From: a candidate division KSB3 bacterium
GTDB lineage: Bacteria > Moduliflexota > Moduliflexia > Moduliflexales > Moduliflexaceae
Direction: 5' to 3'
DNA length: 64,000 nt
Assembly (NCBI GenBank): GCA_002748425.1
Contig: PDSJ01000015.1
Coordinates: 1-64,000, forward strand
The notes below the pieces were generated by a model. The model searched no databases. It had not been told where the DNA came from and saw only the letters and a list, made by a program, of their open reading frames with translations. Made by a program: the position numbers and the translations under genes. Shown here in pieces: positions 43,560-52,331 of the stretch. The first letter of the stretch is position 1, and every line of letters starts with the position of its first letter.

Positions 43560-44042
43560 GGAAGACTCCTCCCTGGTTTCGTTGCAGGAGAAGTGCTGGG
43601 AGAGAAAAACTAATACCACGCTTTTGATCTTGAAGTCACACAATTGCTCCTTCTCAATCTTATGTGCGGGAGACTGCCTGTCTTCACTCCCTTGGGATAG
43701 AGTACTCACTCCTCGCCGCAGGAATACCATCAGTGTAACGCGATGAATAAACTTTTTTGAGTAAAACCATACTATAATAATGCACAGAATTTGTCAAGCA
43801 AGAGGAAGCGTTTTTTGAATCTTACTTGTCGGCAGCTTACAAAGAGTCTGTTCAGAAGATGACTCTCCGGAATGTCTGTGACAAGGAAGGACTCGTGGAT
43901 TTGGAAAAGATTTTTTATATTTTTTTATTGACTCCAGACGAGATCTGTGGCTACTCGGTGGCTGTTGTGACCTTAATGCGCTGTACGCAGTGTGTTTGAG
44001 CTATGGATCTTGCCACCTTCTTATTGCCAAAAGGACGTCTAT
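43560..44042. other. Divergent promoter region of hydrogenase and maturation genes
   Basis: 483 bases without a supported gene. It holds the maturation promoter (43771-43797, minus) and a TTGACT near 43928 that might serve the hydA gene but has no convincing -10. A run of A+T-rich DNA (about 43905-43930) precedes it. Confidence 0.5.
43771..43797 (-). promoter_or_regulatory. Promoter of the TM1266-hydF-hydG-hydE operon
   Basis: On the minus strand: -35 TTGACA (43792-43797) and -10 TATAGT (43771-43776), spaced 15 bases; an overlapping TAGTAT gives a 17-base spacer. It leads to a leader of about 200 bases before the regulator gene. Confidence 0.55.
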
Positions 44043-45806
44043 ATGGAGAATACATGTATCACAGCCACGATTGATGGAGCTGAGTATCAGGTTCCGTCAA
44101 ACTCTACGATTATAGAAGCCGCCAGCCATATTGGAATTTCGATCCCCTCGCTGTGTTATCATAAAGAGTTAACACCTACGGGCAATTGTGGCATTTGCCT
44201 GGTAGAGGATCTCGATCGCCATAGTTTCATCAGAGCGTGTACCACACCGATTGCCCCAGGAATGAATATTCGCACCAGAAGCCGTCAACTCACCCAAATT
44301 CGTCGTGACGTGCTCGAACTGATTTTGTCCAATCATCCTGACGATTGTTTCTACTGTGTGAGAAACAATACCTGTGAGCTGCAAGCTCTTACAAAACAGT
44401 TGGGTGTTGATCGGCGTACGCTCACGAAATTGTACGAGCCTTCTCAAGTTGACGACAGTTCGCCGTCGATCGTCAGAGAACAGGATAAATGCATTCTCTG
44501 TGGCCGCTGTGTCTCCGTATGCGGCGATGATATTCAGACCGTTCACGCAATCGGAAAATCCCAGCGAGGCTTTTCTACCGTCATAGGGCCGCCGTCAGGA
44601 AAGATGGCGGACTCTCTCTGCGTGAACTGCGGTCAATGCGTTGCGTTCTGTCCGACAGCTGCTTTGCACGAACATGTTGAAAAAGAGCTGGTGTGGAGGG
44701 CACTTGAAGATGAGGAGAAGGTGCTTCTCGTCCAGATGGCACCTTCGGTCCGGGTATCGCTGGCCGAAGAATTCGATTTGCCGATCGGAACAAATCTGAT
44801 TGGTAAAATGTATCATGCCCTTAAAATGATCGGCTTTGACTATGTGCTTGACACGAATTTCAGCGCAGATTTGACGATCATGGAAGAAGCCTCGGAATTT
44901 TTGGCGCGTCTGGAAAGTGGCGAGAATCTGCCATTGCTCACCTCATGCTCCCCGGGTTGGGTGAAATTTGTCGAAACATTCTATCATGGTCTCTTAGGGA
45001 ATGTGTCGAGCTGCAAATCGCCGCAGCAGATGTTCGGTGCATTGTCCAAGACCTATTTTGCTGAGAAACATAATTTGGATCCAGCCAAAATTGTGACGGT
45101 CTCGATTATGCCGTGCACAGCTAAAAAATATGAGGCCCGCCGACCGGAAATGAATTCTCACGGATACCGGGATGTCGATTATGTCCTGACTACGAGAGAG
45201 TTCGCCGAAATGCTCAAGGAAGCCGGCATTCATCTCGAAAGTATTAACGACGATATGCCAGACGATCTCATGGGACAATACACTGGAGCGGGAACGATTT
45301 TCGGGTCTACCGGCGGAGTGATGGAAGCAGCTCTGCGTACTGCGTATGAACTGGCGACTGGCGAAGAGCTTCCTTCTCTCGACGTCGAACCGGCACGCGG
45401 CATCAAAGGCCTGAAAGAGTTCTCAGTGGATGTGAAAGGGACGAAACTGAATCTGGCTGTGGCGAACGGACTTGGGAACGCCCGGAAAGTCATGGATAAG
45501 ATTATGGCGGCGAAAGTCGCCGGAGAAACTCCGCCGTATCATTTTGTCGAGATTATGGCCTGCCCTGGCGGCTGTGTCGGCGGTGGCGGTCAGCCACACG
45601 GCACTATCGACGGTTCCGTCTTGAAACGGCGTATTGAACGGGCCAGTGGTTTATATAAAGAAGATCGAGAGATGAAACTGCGGAAATCTCATGAAAATCC
45701 TGAAATTCAGAAGGTCTATGAAGAGTATCTGGAAAAACCGCTCTCGCATAGAGCCCACGAATTACTGCATACCCATTATATAGAACGCGACTCTTTCATC
45801 CTATAG
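44043..45806 (+). CDS. hndD: [FeFe]-hydrogenase catalytic subunit (HndD/HydA, M3 type)
   Basis: About 587 residues. An N-terminal [2Fe-2S] domain (SLCYHKELTPTGNCGICLVE), a His/Cys [4Fe-4S] site (NHPDDCFYC, His98), two ferredoxin clusters (CILCGRCVSVC and CVNCGQCVAFCP) and the H-cluster domain follow. The H-cluster motifs are TSCSPGWVKF (Cys302), MPCTAKKYE (Cys358) and EIMACPGGCVGGGGQP. Ser303 replaces the second Cys of the usual TSCCPxW, the proton-relay position. It reduces protons or oxidises H2 with the NuoE/NuoF-like subunits encoded on the other strand. AAAGGA before the ATG at 44043 fixes the start. Confidence 0.96.
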   Translation: MENTCITATIDGAEYQVPSNSTIIEAASHIGISIPSLCYHKELTPTGNCGICLVEDLDRHSFIRACTTPIAPGMNIRTRSRQLTQIRRDVLELILSNHPDDCFYCVRNNTCELQALTKQLGVDRRTLTKLYEPSQVDDSSPSIVREQDKCILCGRCVSVCGDDIQTVHAIGKSQRGFSTVIGPPSGKMADSLCVNCGQCVAFCPTAALHEHVEKELVWRALEDEEKVLLVQMAPSVRVSLAEEFDLPIGTNLIGKMYHALKMIGFDYVLDTNFSADLTIMEEASEFLARLESGENLPLLTSCSPGWVKFVETFYHGLLGNVSSCKSPQQMFGALSKTYFAEKHNLDPAKIVTVSIMPCTAKKYEARRPEMNSHGYRDVDYVLTTREFAEMLKEAGIHLESINDDMPDDLMGQYTGAGTIFGSTGGVMEAALRTAYELATGEELPSLDVEPARGIKGLKEFSVDVKGTKLNLAVANGLGNARKVMDKIMAAKVAGETPPYHFVEIMACPGGCVGGGGQPHGTIDGSVLKRRIERASGLYKEDREMKLRKSHENPEIQKVYEEYLEKPLSHRAHELLHTHYIERDSFIL

Positions 45807-45859
45807 GCGTTTTTCTCCATGCAGTGGTGTGCGCCCTGCTGCGAGAGATGGTGTCTGAT

Positions 45860-45902
45860 AAAAAAGCGTCCAAGAGTGAGAATCTTCCTGGACGCTTTTT
45901 TT
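45860..45902. terminator. Bidirectional intrinsic terminator between hndD and hndC
   Basis: GCGTCC (45866-45871) pairs with GGACGC (45890-45895), extended inward by AAGA/TCTT, with A-run on the left and T-run on the right (CGCTTTTTTT). It works for the plus-strand hydrogenase gene and, as the mirror image, for the minus-strand hndC transcript. Confidence 0.85.
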
Positions 45903-45924
45903 ATTATGGCGGCATGTCGTGTTG

Positions 45925-47715
45925 TTACACAACTCGAATGGCGTTGAAACGGCAAGCGTTATAGCACTGACCGCAATGGATACAAGCCGTCTGATCGATC
46001 TCATGCGGCTGTTTGCGTTCCCCCTTGATACAGTTGGCCGGGCAGCGTCGTGCACACAAGGTACATCCCACGCATCGATCGTACACAACTTCGTAGCGTA
46101 ATAAGGCCCTGCAAACTTTTGCCGGGCATTTTTTGTCGTAGATATGCGCTTCATATTCTTCCCGGAAGCTCTTGAGCATGCTCATCACCGGATTCGGAGC
46201 AGTTTTCCCGAGCATGCATAAACTCGCGATCCTGATCTGAGTGGACAATTTCTCTAAGCGCTCGATATCTCCCTCTTCGCCTTCGCCTTCGCAGATGCGC
46301 TCCAGGATGTCGAGCATTTTGCGGGTGCCGATGCGGCATGGCACACATTTTCCGCAGGATTCATCCTGGCAAAAATCCAGAAAAAATCGAGCCATATCCA
46401 CCATACAGGTATTCTCATCCATGATAATCATGCCGCCGGATCCCATCATTGATCCTGCTGCCACCAGGGAATCAAAATCGACCGGCGTATCGAGAAAATC
46501 TTCCGTTAAGCATCCGCCTGAGGGCCCGCCGGTCTGAACCCCTTTGAAGGCTTTGCCCCCTGGGATTCCGCCGCCAATCTCGTAAACGATTTCCCGGAGT
46601 GAAATACCCATTGGCACCTCAATCAAGCCACTGTGTCGGATGTTTCCCGCCAGCGTAAAGGTTTTGGTGCCCTTACTGGTTTTGGTGCCGATCGCATGAA
46701 ACCATGCAGCGCCGTTTAACACGATCGGCGCGACATTTGCCAGGGTTTCTACGTTATTAATGATCGTGGGACAGCCCCAAAGTCCAGCTATTGCCGGGAA
46801 GGGCGGTTTCGGACGCGGTTCTCCTCGTCCGCCTTCAATCGATGCCATGAGTGCGGTTTCTTCGCCACAGACAAAGGCGCCGGCTCCCATACGGACTTCG
46901 ATATCGAAGCTAAAGTGTGAGCCAAAGATATTGTCGCCGAGCAGGCCCAGATCTTTTGCCTGCGTGATCGCCAGTTCCAGGCGCTCAACAGCAATCGGAT
47001 ATTCTGCTCGAACGTAAATATAGCCTTGATTGGCACCGATGGCGTATCCCCCGAGCGCCATGCCTTCCAGGACGGCATGCGGGTCGGATTCCATGACGCG
47101 ACGATCCATAAAGGCTCCTGGATCGCCTTCATCGCCGTTGCAAATGAAATATTTCTGATCTGTTTCAACCCCTGCTGCAAACATCCATTTCCGACCGGTC
47201 GGGAACCCGGCGCCTCCCCGTCCGCGCAAACCGGCGTTCAAAATCTCGTCAATCACCTGCTGTGGTGTCATTTCCGTGACGGCTTTTCCAAGAGCCATAT
47301 AGCCATCGGTCATGATATAATCATCAATTGATTCAGGATCGATTTCACCGCAGCGCCGCAGCACGATTCGAGTTTCTTTCGGTTTTGCTGGTCCGAGTTC
47401 GGTATCTTCCTCTACCGCCGGCTCTTCATACAAGAGGCGTGTCAGCCGCCGACCTTTGAGAAGATGTTCCTGAACCAGTTCATCAATATCTTTTGCATGC
47501 ACCCCGACATAATGGACTCCTTCCGGATACACAAGCAGCTCAGGGCCTTTTGAACTTTGCTGACTAAGGCTGGACGTTTCGATAATCTGAATCTCCGCGT
47601 CGAGTTCATAGCGTTTCAGTGCTTTGTGAAGTTCGTCAATGACTTCGCCGGACCCCTGCGCCAGGCTCTTCCGATCTGCAGCCACTAATACGTATCCTCG
47701 ATAAAACTCTGCCAT
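45925..47715 (-). CDS. hndC: NAD(P)-linked hydrogenase NuoF-like subunit (HndC), degenerate N-terminal domain
   Basis: About 596 residues. The FMN/NADH part is intact: GRGGAGFPTGRKW, FICNGDEGDPGAFMDR, MGAGAFVCGEETALMASIEG and the [4Fe-4S] set ESCGKCVPCRIGT. Two C-terminal ferredoxin clusters (CVGCTLCARRCPANC and CIHCGQCYNACRF) are present. The N-terminal thioredoxin-like domain (about 1-95) is recognisable (LLVYPEGVHYVGV, VQEHLLKGRRLTRLLYEEP) but has no Cys, whereas HndC normally has four [2Fe-2S] ligands there. ATG at 47713-47715 is favoured over an upstream TTG. It passes electrons between NAD(P)H and the hydrogenase, possibly by bifurcation. Confidence 0.94.
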   Translation of the reverse strand: MAEFYRGYVLVAADRKSLAQGSGEVIDELHKALKRYELDAEIQIIETSSLSQQSSKGPELLVYPEGVHYVGVHAKDIDELVQEHLLKGRRLTRLLYEEPAVEEDTELGPAKPKETRIVLRRCGEIDPESIDDYIMTDGYMALGKAVTEMTPQQVIDEILNAGLRGRGGAGFPTGRKWMFAAGVETDQKYFICNGDEGDPGAFMDRRVMESDPHAVLEGMALGGYAIGANQGYIYVRAEYPIAVERLELAITQAKDLGLLGDNIFGSHFSFDIEVRMGAGAFVCGEETALMASIEGGRGEPRPKPPFPAIAGLWGCPTIINNVETLANVAPIVLNGAAWFHAIGTKTSKGTKTFTLAGNIRHSGLIEVPMGISLREIVYEIGGGIPGGKAFKGVQTGGPSGGCLTEDFLDTPVDFDSLVAAGSMMGSGGMIIMDENTCMVDMARFFLDFCQDESCGKCVPCRIGTRKMLDILERICEGEGEEGDIERLEKLSTQIRIASLCMLGKTAPNPVMSMLKSFREEYEAHIYDKKCPAKVCRALLRYEVVYDRCVGCTLCARRCPANCIKGERKQPHEIDQTACIHCGQCYNACRFNAIRVV

Positions 47716-47816
47716 AATCTTTACGTATCTGATAGTTCCGAATGACAAACTACATGCTTTGGCAGTTTGTCACTCAAGACCCACCACGTTCATTTCATTC
47801 TGCTTGACGGTTAATA

Positions 47817-48197
47817 TCATGATGAGGCAGTCTCTTCGTCGACGCTCAGAACCCAGGCATCGATCGGTTCTCCTTTCATGACGTGCTGGTCCATCAGTTT
47901 CTGAACGCGTTCGGCATTCAAATGACCATACGTCACCTTTGGATTGCCTTTCAAGTGTATATCGACAACGGGTTCGTGCTCGCAGGTCCCATTGCAGCCG
48001 GTTTGTGTCACGGCGACATCTTCCACATTGTTTTCCCGGATGTACTCCATAATCGCCTTCATGGTGCTGCGCGCTCCTGCGGCGATTCCACATGTCGCCA
48101 TGCCGACGGTGATCGTCACACGAGCCTGACCCTCTTTAATCCTTTTCATTTCGAGGGCGCGTTCTTTAATTTGTTTCAGTTCGTCCAATGATTTCAT
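47817..48197 (-). CDS. hndB: Thioredoxin-like [2Fe-2S] protein (HndB-like)
   Basis: 126 residues. A helical start (LDELKQIKERALEMKRIKEG) is followed by the thioredoxin-like ferredoxin fold with ATCGIAAGARSTM, TQTGCNGTCEHEPVVDI and PKVTYGHLNAERVQKLMDQH. Cys ligands of the [2Fe-2S] cluster lie in ATCG and GCNGTC. It is the HndB-type subunit of NADP-reducing hydrogenases. The ATG overlaps the end of the GHKL-ATPase gene. It may supply the [2Fe-2S] centre that the HndC subunit has lost (inference). Confidence 0.92.
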   Translation of the reverse strand: MKSLDELKQIKERALEMKRIKEGQARVTITVGMATCGIAAGARSTMKAIMEYIRENNVEDVAVTQTGCNGTCEHEPVVDIHLKGNPKVTYGHLNAERVQKLMDQHVMKGEPIDAWVLSVDEETASS

Positions 48198-48748
48198 GCC
48201 TGACCCTCCTTATAAAGCTGCTCAATATTACGGTGTAGATAGTCGCTTAAGAACTGAATCACTGACATCTCAGCAATCGACAGTTCTCCGAGTTCACGCT
48301 TTACATCGACCGTATTAAACTCAAAGACATGCTCATTCATGTGATGGCGATAGCAGAAGTCGATGTCCGGGTGTCCAACTATCACGGTGATGAGCGTTGA
48401 GACGATGTCGCCCAAGGGAACCCGATCGATATGATCGTGCCGGAATGTTGCTGTGACAACTGTGCCCTTTCCCTGCTCTGATTCAATGCTCATGGCTCCG
48501 TTGCATTTCTCAGCTGCGGCTTGTAATAACGACAGCCCCAGGCCGACTTTGCGGGTCGTGCGGCTGGTAGAAAAAGGATCGGTGATGGTTGCCAGGGCTT
48601 CTTTGCTCATGCCACATCCGTTGTCACGGATCATGATCTTTAACAGATTACTGCGAAGTAATTCGATCACTTCAACCGTAATCACTGTTGCTCCGGCTTT
48701 TGTCGAGTTTTGAACAATATCAAGAATATGAAGCGAAAGTTCTTTCAC
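48194..48748 (-). CDS. GHKL-type ATP-binding protein in hydrogenase operon
   Basis: 184 residues, a lone HATPase_c domain: SLHILDIVQNSTKAGA (N box), MIRDNGCGMSKEAL (G1), SRTTRKVGLGLSLLQAA (G2 region) and KGTVVTATF. No HisKA domain or membrane segment. It has a GTG start at 48746-48748. Related to anti-sigma-factor or histidine-kinase catalytic domains; its partner is not visible. Such a gene in hydrogenase operons suggests a signalling function with the PHP and DRTGG proteins, which is inference. Confidence 0.85.
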   Translation of the reverse strand: MKELSLHILDIVQNSTKAGATVITVEVIELLRSNLLKIMIRDNGCGMSKEALATITDPFSTSRTTRKVGLGLSLLQAAAEKCNGAMSIESEQGKGTVVTATFRHDHIDRVPLGDIVSTLITVIVGHPDIDFCYRHHMNEHVFEFNTVDVKRELGELSIAEMSVIQFLSDYLHRNIEQLYKEGQA

Positions 48749-48818
48749 TGGAAAATTTCAGCCGTCCACCGCTGCCCGCGATCGTCTCCTCAGCATCACG
48801 CGCCGCATCCAGCGTGAT

Positions 48819-49295
48819 TTACTGATAGTTTTTTAGAAGCTGCGTGAAATTCTTCATACTGACTTTCCCCAGTACGTCATCATCCACCATAACCGCCGGC
48901 GCCTGGCTGCACACACCCAGACAGCGACAGGCTTCAAGGGTATAGAGTCCATCTTCCGTGGTCCCGCCGACTTCAACATTCAGAGCGTTTGCGATGTCCT
49001 CCAACAGCTTTCCGGCCCCTTTTACATAGCAGGCCGTGCCCATACATACCTTGATGAGATGTTTCCCACGCGGAATCATGGTAAAAAACGAGTAGAATGA
49101 GACGACTCCATACACGACGCTCGGAGCGACCCCCATTTCTTTGGCAATATAAGTCTGGATTTCTTTGGGGAGGTAGCCAACCTCTTTTTGAGTTTCATTG
49201 AGGACCACCATCAGGCCGCCGCGCTTTTCTTTTGCGCTGGCGATAATCTTATCAATAGCGGCTTTGATATCTGCATTGTTCAGAATTCCTTCCAT
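48819..49295 (-). CDS. hndA: NuoE-like [2Fe-2S] subunit of NAD(P)-linked hydrogenase (HndA)
   Basis: 158 residues. GLMVVLNETQKEVGYLPKEI, MGVAPSVVYGVVSFYSFFT and the thioredoxin-like domain with KVCMGTACYVKGAGKLLEDI, YTLEACRCLGVCSQAPAVMV. The four Cys (C-x4-C and C-x3-C) bind [2Fe-2S]. Together with the HndB-, HndC- and HndD-like subunits it makes a complete tetramer. The ribosome site is weak. Precedes the GHKL-ATPase gene. Confidence 0.95.
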   Translation of the reverse strand: MEGILNNADIKAAIDKIIASAKEKRGGLMVVLNETQKEVGYLPKEIQTYIAKEMGVAPSVVYGVVSFYSFFTMIPRGKHLIKVCMGTACYVKGAGKLLEDIANALNVEVGGTTEDGLYTLEACRCLGVCSQAPAVMVDDDVLGKVSMKNFTQLLKNYQ

Positions 49296-49375
49296 GTGTA
49301 ATATTCGCTGTTCAGCTCTCAGCAGTCAGTCAGTCCCGTCCTGCCCGCTGTTTGCTGTTGCCTGGTTCCTGGTCG

Positions 49376-50128
49376 TTACAGAGGATTAACCCGAAAACAT
49401 CTTCCATCCTGACGTAAGAGTGCCTTACGCAGTTCATGAATCGTTGGTGATTCAATGAAATAACACGTTGAAGCACTTCCGACATCTTGGAGATAGTGAG
49501 CGTCAGATCCTCTTACGACACTATATGTTTTCGTATCAGGAAACTCCTGTTGCGCATCAGAAAGTGTCCGTGTTCGATACACCTCTACTCCGATAATATG
49601 TAAATCCGGCGGGATTGAACCTAAGCGGCCAATCACGCTAAACCCGGGTTTGTCAACATGGGCGGGGATGCACATCCCTCCCAGGGCATTCACCTGCGCA
49701 ACGACAGTGTCTATCGATAACGACGTCGTGCCGGCCAGGAAGCGATCGTTCACCTTCTTCACAGTATTGTCGGCAGCGACTTCAACTTGCACTCCAAACA
49801 GCTCTTCCCTGTTTTTGATCGGAGGAAGCGCGGTATAGACGATAGCCTGCCAGGTCATTAATGCCTCTATCGTATCGAAGAAGGTCAGCACATGTGCCTC
49901 TTCTTCGGTCGTTACCTCCATACCGGGTAATACATAAATATTCATCCGGCGGGAGGCCTCGCAAAACGCTTTCACATTAGCACCGCTGTTATGATCAGTG
50001 ATCGCGATAATATCCAGTTTATTTTTTTGCGCCTGTTCCAGGATCGGTCCGGGCGCCATGTCGTAATCACCGCATGGCGACAGTACGGAGTGGATATGTA
50101 AATCAGCGGTGAAGGATCGAAGCCCCAT
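49376..50128 (-). CDS. PHP-domain metal-dependent phosphoesterase
   Basis: 250 residues. PHP motifs: DLHIHSVLSPCGDYDMAPG (His pair), IIAITDHNSGANV, VLPGMEVTTEEEAHVL, HVDKPGF and VVRGSDAHYLQDVG. These give the trinuclear metal site of PHP phosphoesterases. The substrate is unknown. It recurs in hydrogenase operons of anaerobes with DRTGG-domain and HATPase genes, as I recall. Encoded just upstream of the NuoE-like gene on the same strand. Confidence 0.9.
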   Translation of the reverse strand: MGLRSFTADLHIHSVLSPCGDYDMAPGPILEQAQKNKLDIIAITDHNSGANVKAFCEASRRMNIYVLPGMEVTTEEEAHVLTFFDTIEALMTWQAIVYTALPPIKNREELFGVQVEVAADNTVKKVNDRFLAGTTSLSIDTVVAQVNALGGMCIPAHVDKPGFSVIGRLGSIPPDLHIIGVEVYRTRTLSDAQQEFPDTKTYSVVRGSDAHYLQDVGSASTCYFIESPTIHELRKALLRQDGRCFRVNPL

Positions 50129-50135
50129 AAGAATT

Positions 50136-50471
50136 CTACGTAATGCCTAACTTATATAATTGTCCCACGATACTGTAGGTGTCCTCGGTGGTGTGGAGAA
50201 GGACAATGCCTTCATCGTCGGCTTTTTTCAGAACACTTTCCTCAATATGAGAATTTTCCGTGACGATGACGGCGGGAATTTCCAGCAGCGTTGCTACTGC
50301 AATCACATTCAAATGTGTCAGCAGGGTCACCCAGATATCATCCTTCTGAGCTCCCGCCATCACACAGCTCAACATATCTGACGCATAACCGCCCTGGATC
50401 TCACAGGTAAGGTTCCTGCTTGAACACATCACTTCCAGAGATAAAGATTTCGCAATCGCTGCAATCGTCAT
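50136..50471 (-). CDS. DRTGG-domain protein (first copy)
   Basis: 111 residues, a single small alpha/beta domain: AIAKSLSLEVMCSSRNLTCE, GGYASDMLSCVMAGAQKDDI, VTLLTHLNVIAVATLLEIPA and DDEGIVLLHTTEDTYSIVGQ. It matches the DRTGG-type ligand domain, thought to bind nucleotides or to regulate. Starts 20 bases after the 80-residue gene and ends seven bases before the PHP gene. Probably a regulatory subunit in the hydrogenase operon. Confidence 0.8.
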   Translation of the reverse strand: MTIAAIAKSLSLEVMCSSRNLTCEIQGGYASDMLSCVMAGAQKDDIWVTLLTHLNVIAVATLLEIPAVIVTENSHIEESVLKKADDEGIVLLHTTEDTYSIVGQLYKLGIT

Positions 50472-50491
50472 AATCGCTTATCGCTACTTCT

Positions 50492-50734
50492 TCATGTCGA
50501 TGAAGGAAACAGCACGATAATTCTTCCCCGTGGACTCTCGTCGATGATGTATTGTCTCGGATTCCATAGTTCGATTGATGTCGAGCCTGCCAGGATCGTT
50601 TCCATCACTGATTCCATATTCAGCCCATGGAGGTGAGCGCTGTATTGTTCTGAGAGATTGCCAGCGCTTACAGGAGAGAGGATGAAAGCATCAGAAGCTG
50701 CCTGTTTGACGTCTCTGGCTGTGGCATGGTGCAT
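50492..50734 (-). CDS. Small protein of unknown function in the hydrogenase operon
   Basis: 80 residues, soluble, no recognised domain (VKQAASDAFILSPVSAGNLS, NPRQYIIDESPRGRIIVLFP). It starts three bases after the upstream DRTGG-like gene ends and is followed by another DRTGG gene on the same strand, so translation within the operon is likely. Short and without a strong ribosome site, hence moderate confidence. Confidence 0.5.
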   Translation of the reverse strand: MHHATARDVKQAASDAFILSPVSAGNLSEQYSAHLHGLNMESVMETILAGSTSIELWNPRQYIIDESPRGRIIVLFPSST

Positions 50735-50737
50735 GGT

Positions 50738-51148
50738 TTATGCCCGGCCTTCTTTCTGGGGGGATGGATGACCGCTTGTGAGCCCGGCTGCATAAATTCG
50801 TCCGCTTGCTTCAAACATCGTGCAACAGGAGGACAGCAGAGGAACGCCTTTTTCTTCAGCCAGTTGAACTGTTTCCGGGGGCGGCGTTTTGCTGCCTACA
50901 AATAAAATAACAGCAATGCCGGCCATCTCTGCCGTTCTCACGACTTGAGGATGTGTCAAACCAGTCAGGAGCACCCCCCCTTCTTTTGCAAGATACAGAA
51001 CATCACTCATCAAATCTGCCGAAAACGCTGAGGTTGCATTTTGTGCAAGATTGACGTTTGATGTGAGCACTTTGGCTTCTGTCACCTCAAGAACTTCCTG
51101 TAGAGTCATTGTTCGTCCATTTCGTGATAAAGAAAGTGATAGTGCCAT
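50738..51148 (-). CDS. DRTGG-domain protein (second copy), first gene of the hydrogenase operon
   Basis: 136 residues as drawn. The domain is seen at MTLQEVLEVTEAKVLTSN, ADLMSDVLYLAKEGGVLLTG, HPQVVRTAEMAGIAVILFVG and VPLLSSCCTMFEASGRIYAA. The Met at 51107-51109 is an equal candidate start and gives the usual family length of about 123. It is paralogous to the 50136-50471 protein. As first gene it would set the expression of the operon. Confidence 0.78.
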   Translation of the reverse strand: MALSLSLSRNGRTMTLQEVLEVTEAKVLTSNVNLAQNATSAFSADLMSDVLYLAKEGGVLLTGLTHPQVVRTAEMAGIAVILFVGSKTPPPETVQLAEEKGVPLLSSCCTMFEASGRIYAAGLTSGHPSPQKEGRA

Positions 51149-51542
51149 TTCAGCATCTGATGGTTGCGCATTATATTTGACAGGGAAAAATCATGTCAAG
51201 AAATTTCCATAGCCAACTGCAAGCGCACGACCGGACTCTGACTTGAAGCCCTTTTAGTTCAGCGCGATACGGGGGTCACTGATTTCAGGCAGTCGACATC
51301 AAATTGGGGATATCGATCGACGATCACTAAGCCATTGATGGCTTGTGCGAAGCTATTTCGCATACGGCGCGAGGCTGTGCCCCTGAAAGCAAGCGTTCCA
51401 GGACAGCTCAAGTGCTGCCGAATTTCCGTCACAGGGACAGCGTCATCAAGTCGCGAGCGGTCGACAGTATCAAGAAGAGAGCAGCCTTCAGGATTGGAAC
51501 AGGCAATTACGCTTCCAGAAGACGGTCTCACAGCGTCTTATA
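51149..51542. other. Intergenic region with a doubtful small ORF
   Basis: 394 bases upstream of the hydrogenase operon. A minus-strand frame at 51259-51531 (90 residues, GTG start, PEGCSLLDTVDRSRLDDAVP, RRMRNSFAQAINGLVIVDRY) follows the 51543-52331 gene by 11 bases. It lacks a ribosome site and known family marks, so I do not call it a gene. No clear promoter is seen. Confidence 0.4.
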
Positions 51543-52331
51543 TCAGCCCTGGTCGAAGCTGAAAGGGACCTCTTGAGCAAGAGGGAGAAGAAGTGTATCG
51601 GCCTGAATCAGCTGCTCTTCCGTGCCGGTGAGGGCAAAACGGCAGCAACCTTCTGCGCCGCAAACACCGCCGCCGGCGATGAGTTCCACCTCAGCACCGC
51701 TGAGATCTTTGATGGCTTCGAGTTCGCTGTAGACCTCTCCGGTGACGGTGAACAGGCGAGGGCCTGCGGCACCTGGCAGGTTGATCTGCTGCGCAATATC
51801 ATTCAGATCCCCGATGACACGCTTTTCAACACCGACTGGGATAATAAGCCGGACGCGGCGTCCTGCCACTGCCTGTAAGGCAGCGCCGATGGTTCCGGCT
51901 TTCGGATCACCGATAAGGATCGCTGCCTTATGTGTGCCGATCTCTGCTGCATTTGCCCCTTTTAAAATGACATCGCCTTCTTGAAGATCGTCCACAACAT
52001 CAAAAATCGTTTTTCCCCGCTGCCATTTTCCATTGAGTATAACGACATCTCCCGGAAACTCCCTCCCATCCGGCATTTGTCCAGCATCAGTCCGCCCGGC
52101 CCAAGGCGGCATCGTGATGCCACGGAAAAATCTTTTACGAGAAAAATCGCTCGCCTGCCCGAGGCTGTTGAGGATTTCCTCAGCGACATACGCATTTGTT
52201 GTGCCGGCGATAATGACCAAGCGACCCCGCTCTACGACTTTTCGGATAGCTGGGTGCTGCACAAGCGCTTTTGCAATAACCCGTTTTCCAGCAGCAGGAC
52301 TCAGCACATACTGTTTGAGCCGCATTGTCAT
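51543..52331 (-). CDS. Conserved protein of unknown function
   Basis: 262 residues, soluble. It has a nucleotide- or sugar-type look (RLVIIAGTTNAYVAEEILNS, GDVVILNGKWQRG, GDVILKGANAAEIGTHKAAI, IGDPKAGTIGAALQAVAGRR, RLIIPVGVEKRV) and a C-terminal Gly/Cys block (AGGGVCGAEGCCRFALTG), where the paired Cys might bind metal. I do not recognise a named family. It lies between the sugar ABC operon and the hydrogenase operon on the same strand. Confidence 0.75.
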   Translation of the reverse strand: MTMRLKQYVLSPAAGKRVIAKALVQHPAIRKVVERGRLVIIAGTTNAYVAEEILNSLGQASDFSRKRFFRGITMPPWAGRTDAGQMPDGREFPGDVVILNGKWQRGKTIFDVVDDLQEGDVILKGANAAEIGTHKAAILIGDPKAGTIGAALQAVAGRRVRLIIPVGVEKRVIGDLNDIAQQINLPGAAGPRLFTVTGEVYSELEAIKDLSGAEVELIAGGGVCGAEGCCRFALTGTEEQLIQADTLLLPLAQEVPFSFDQG

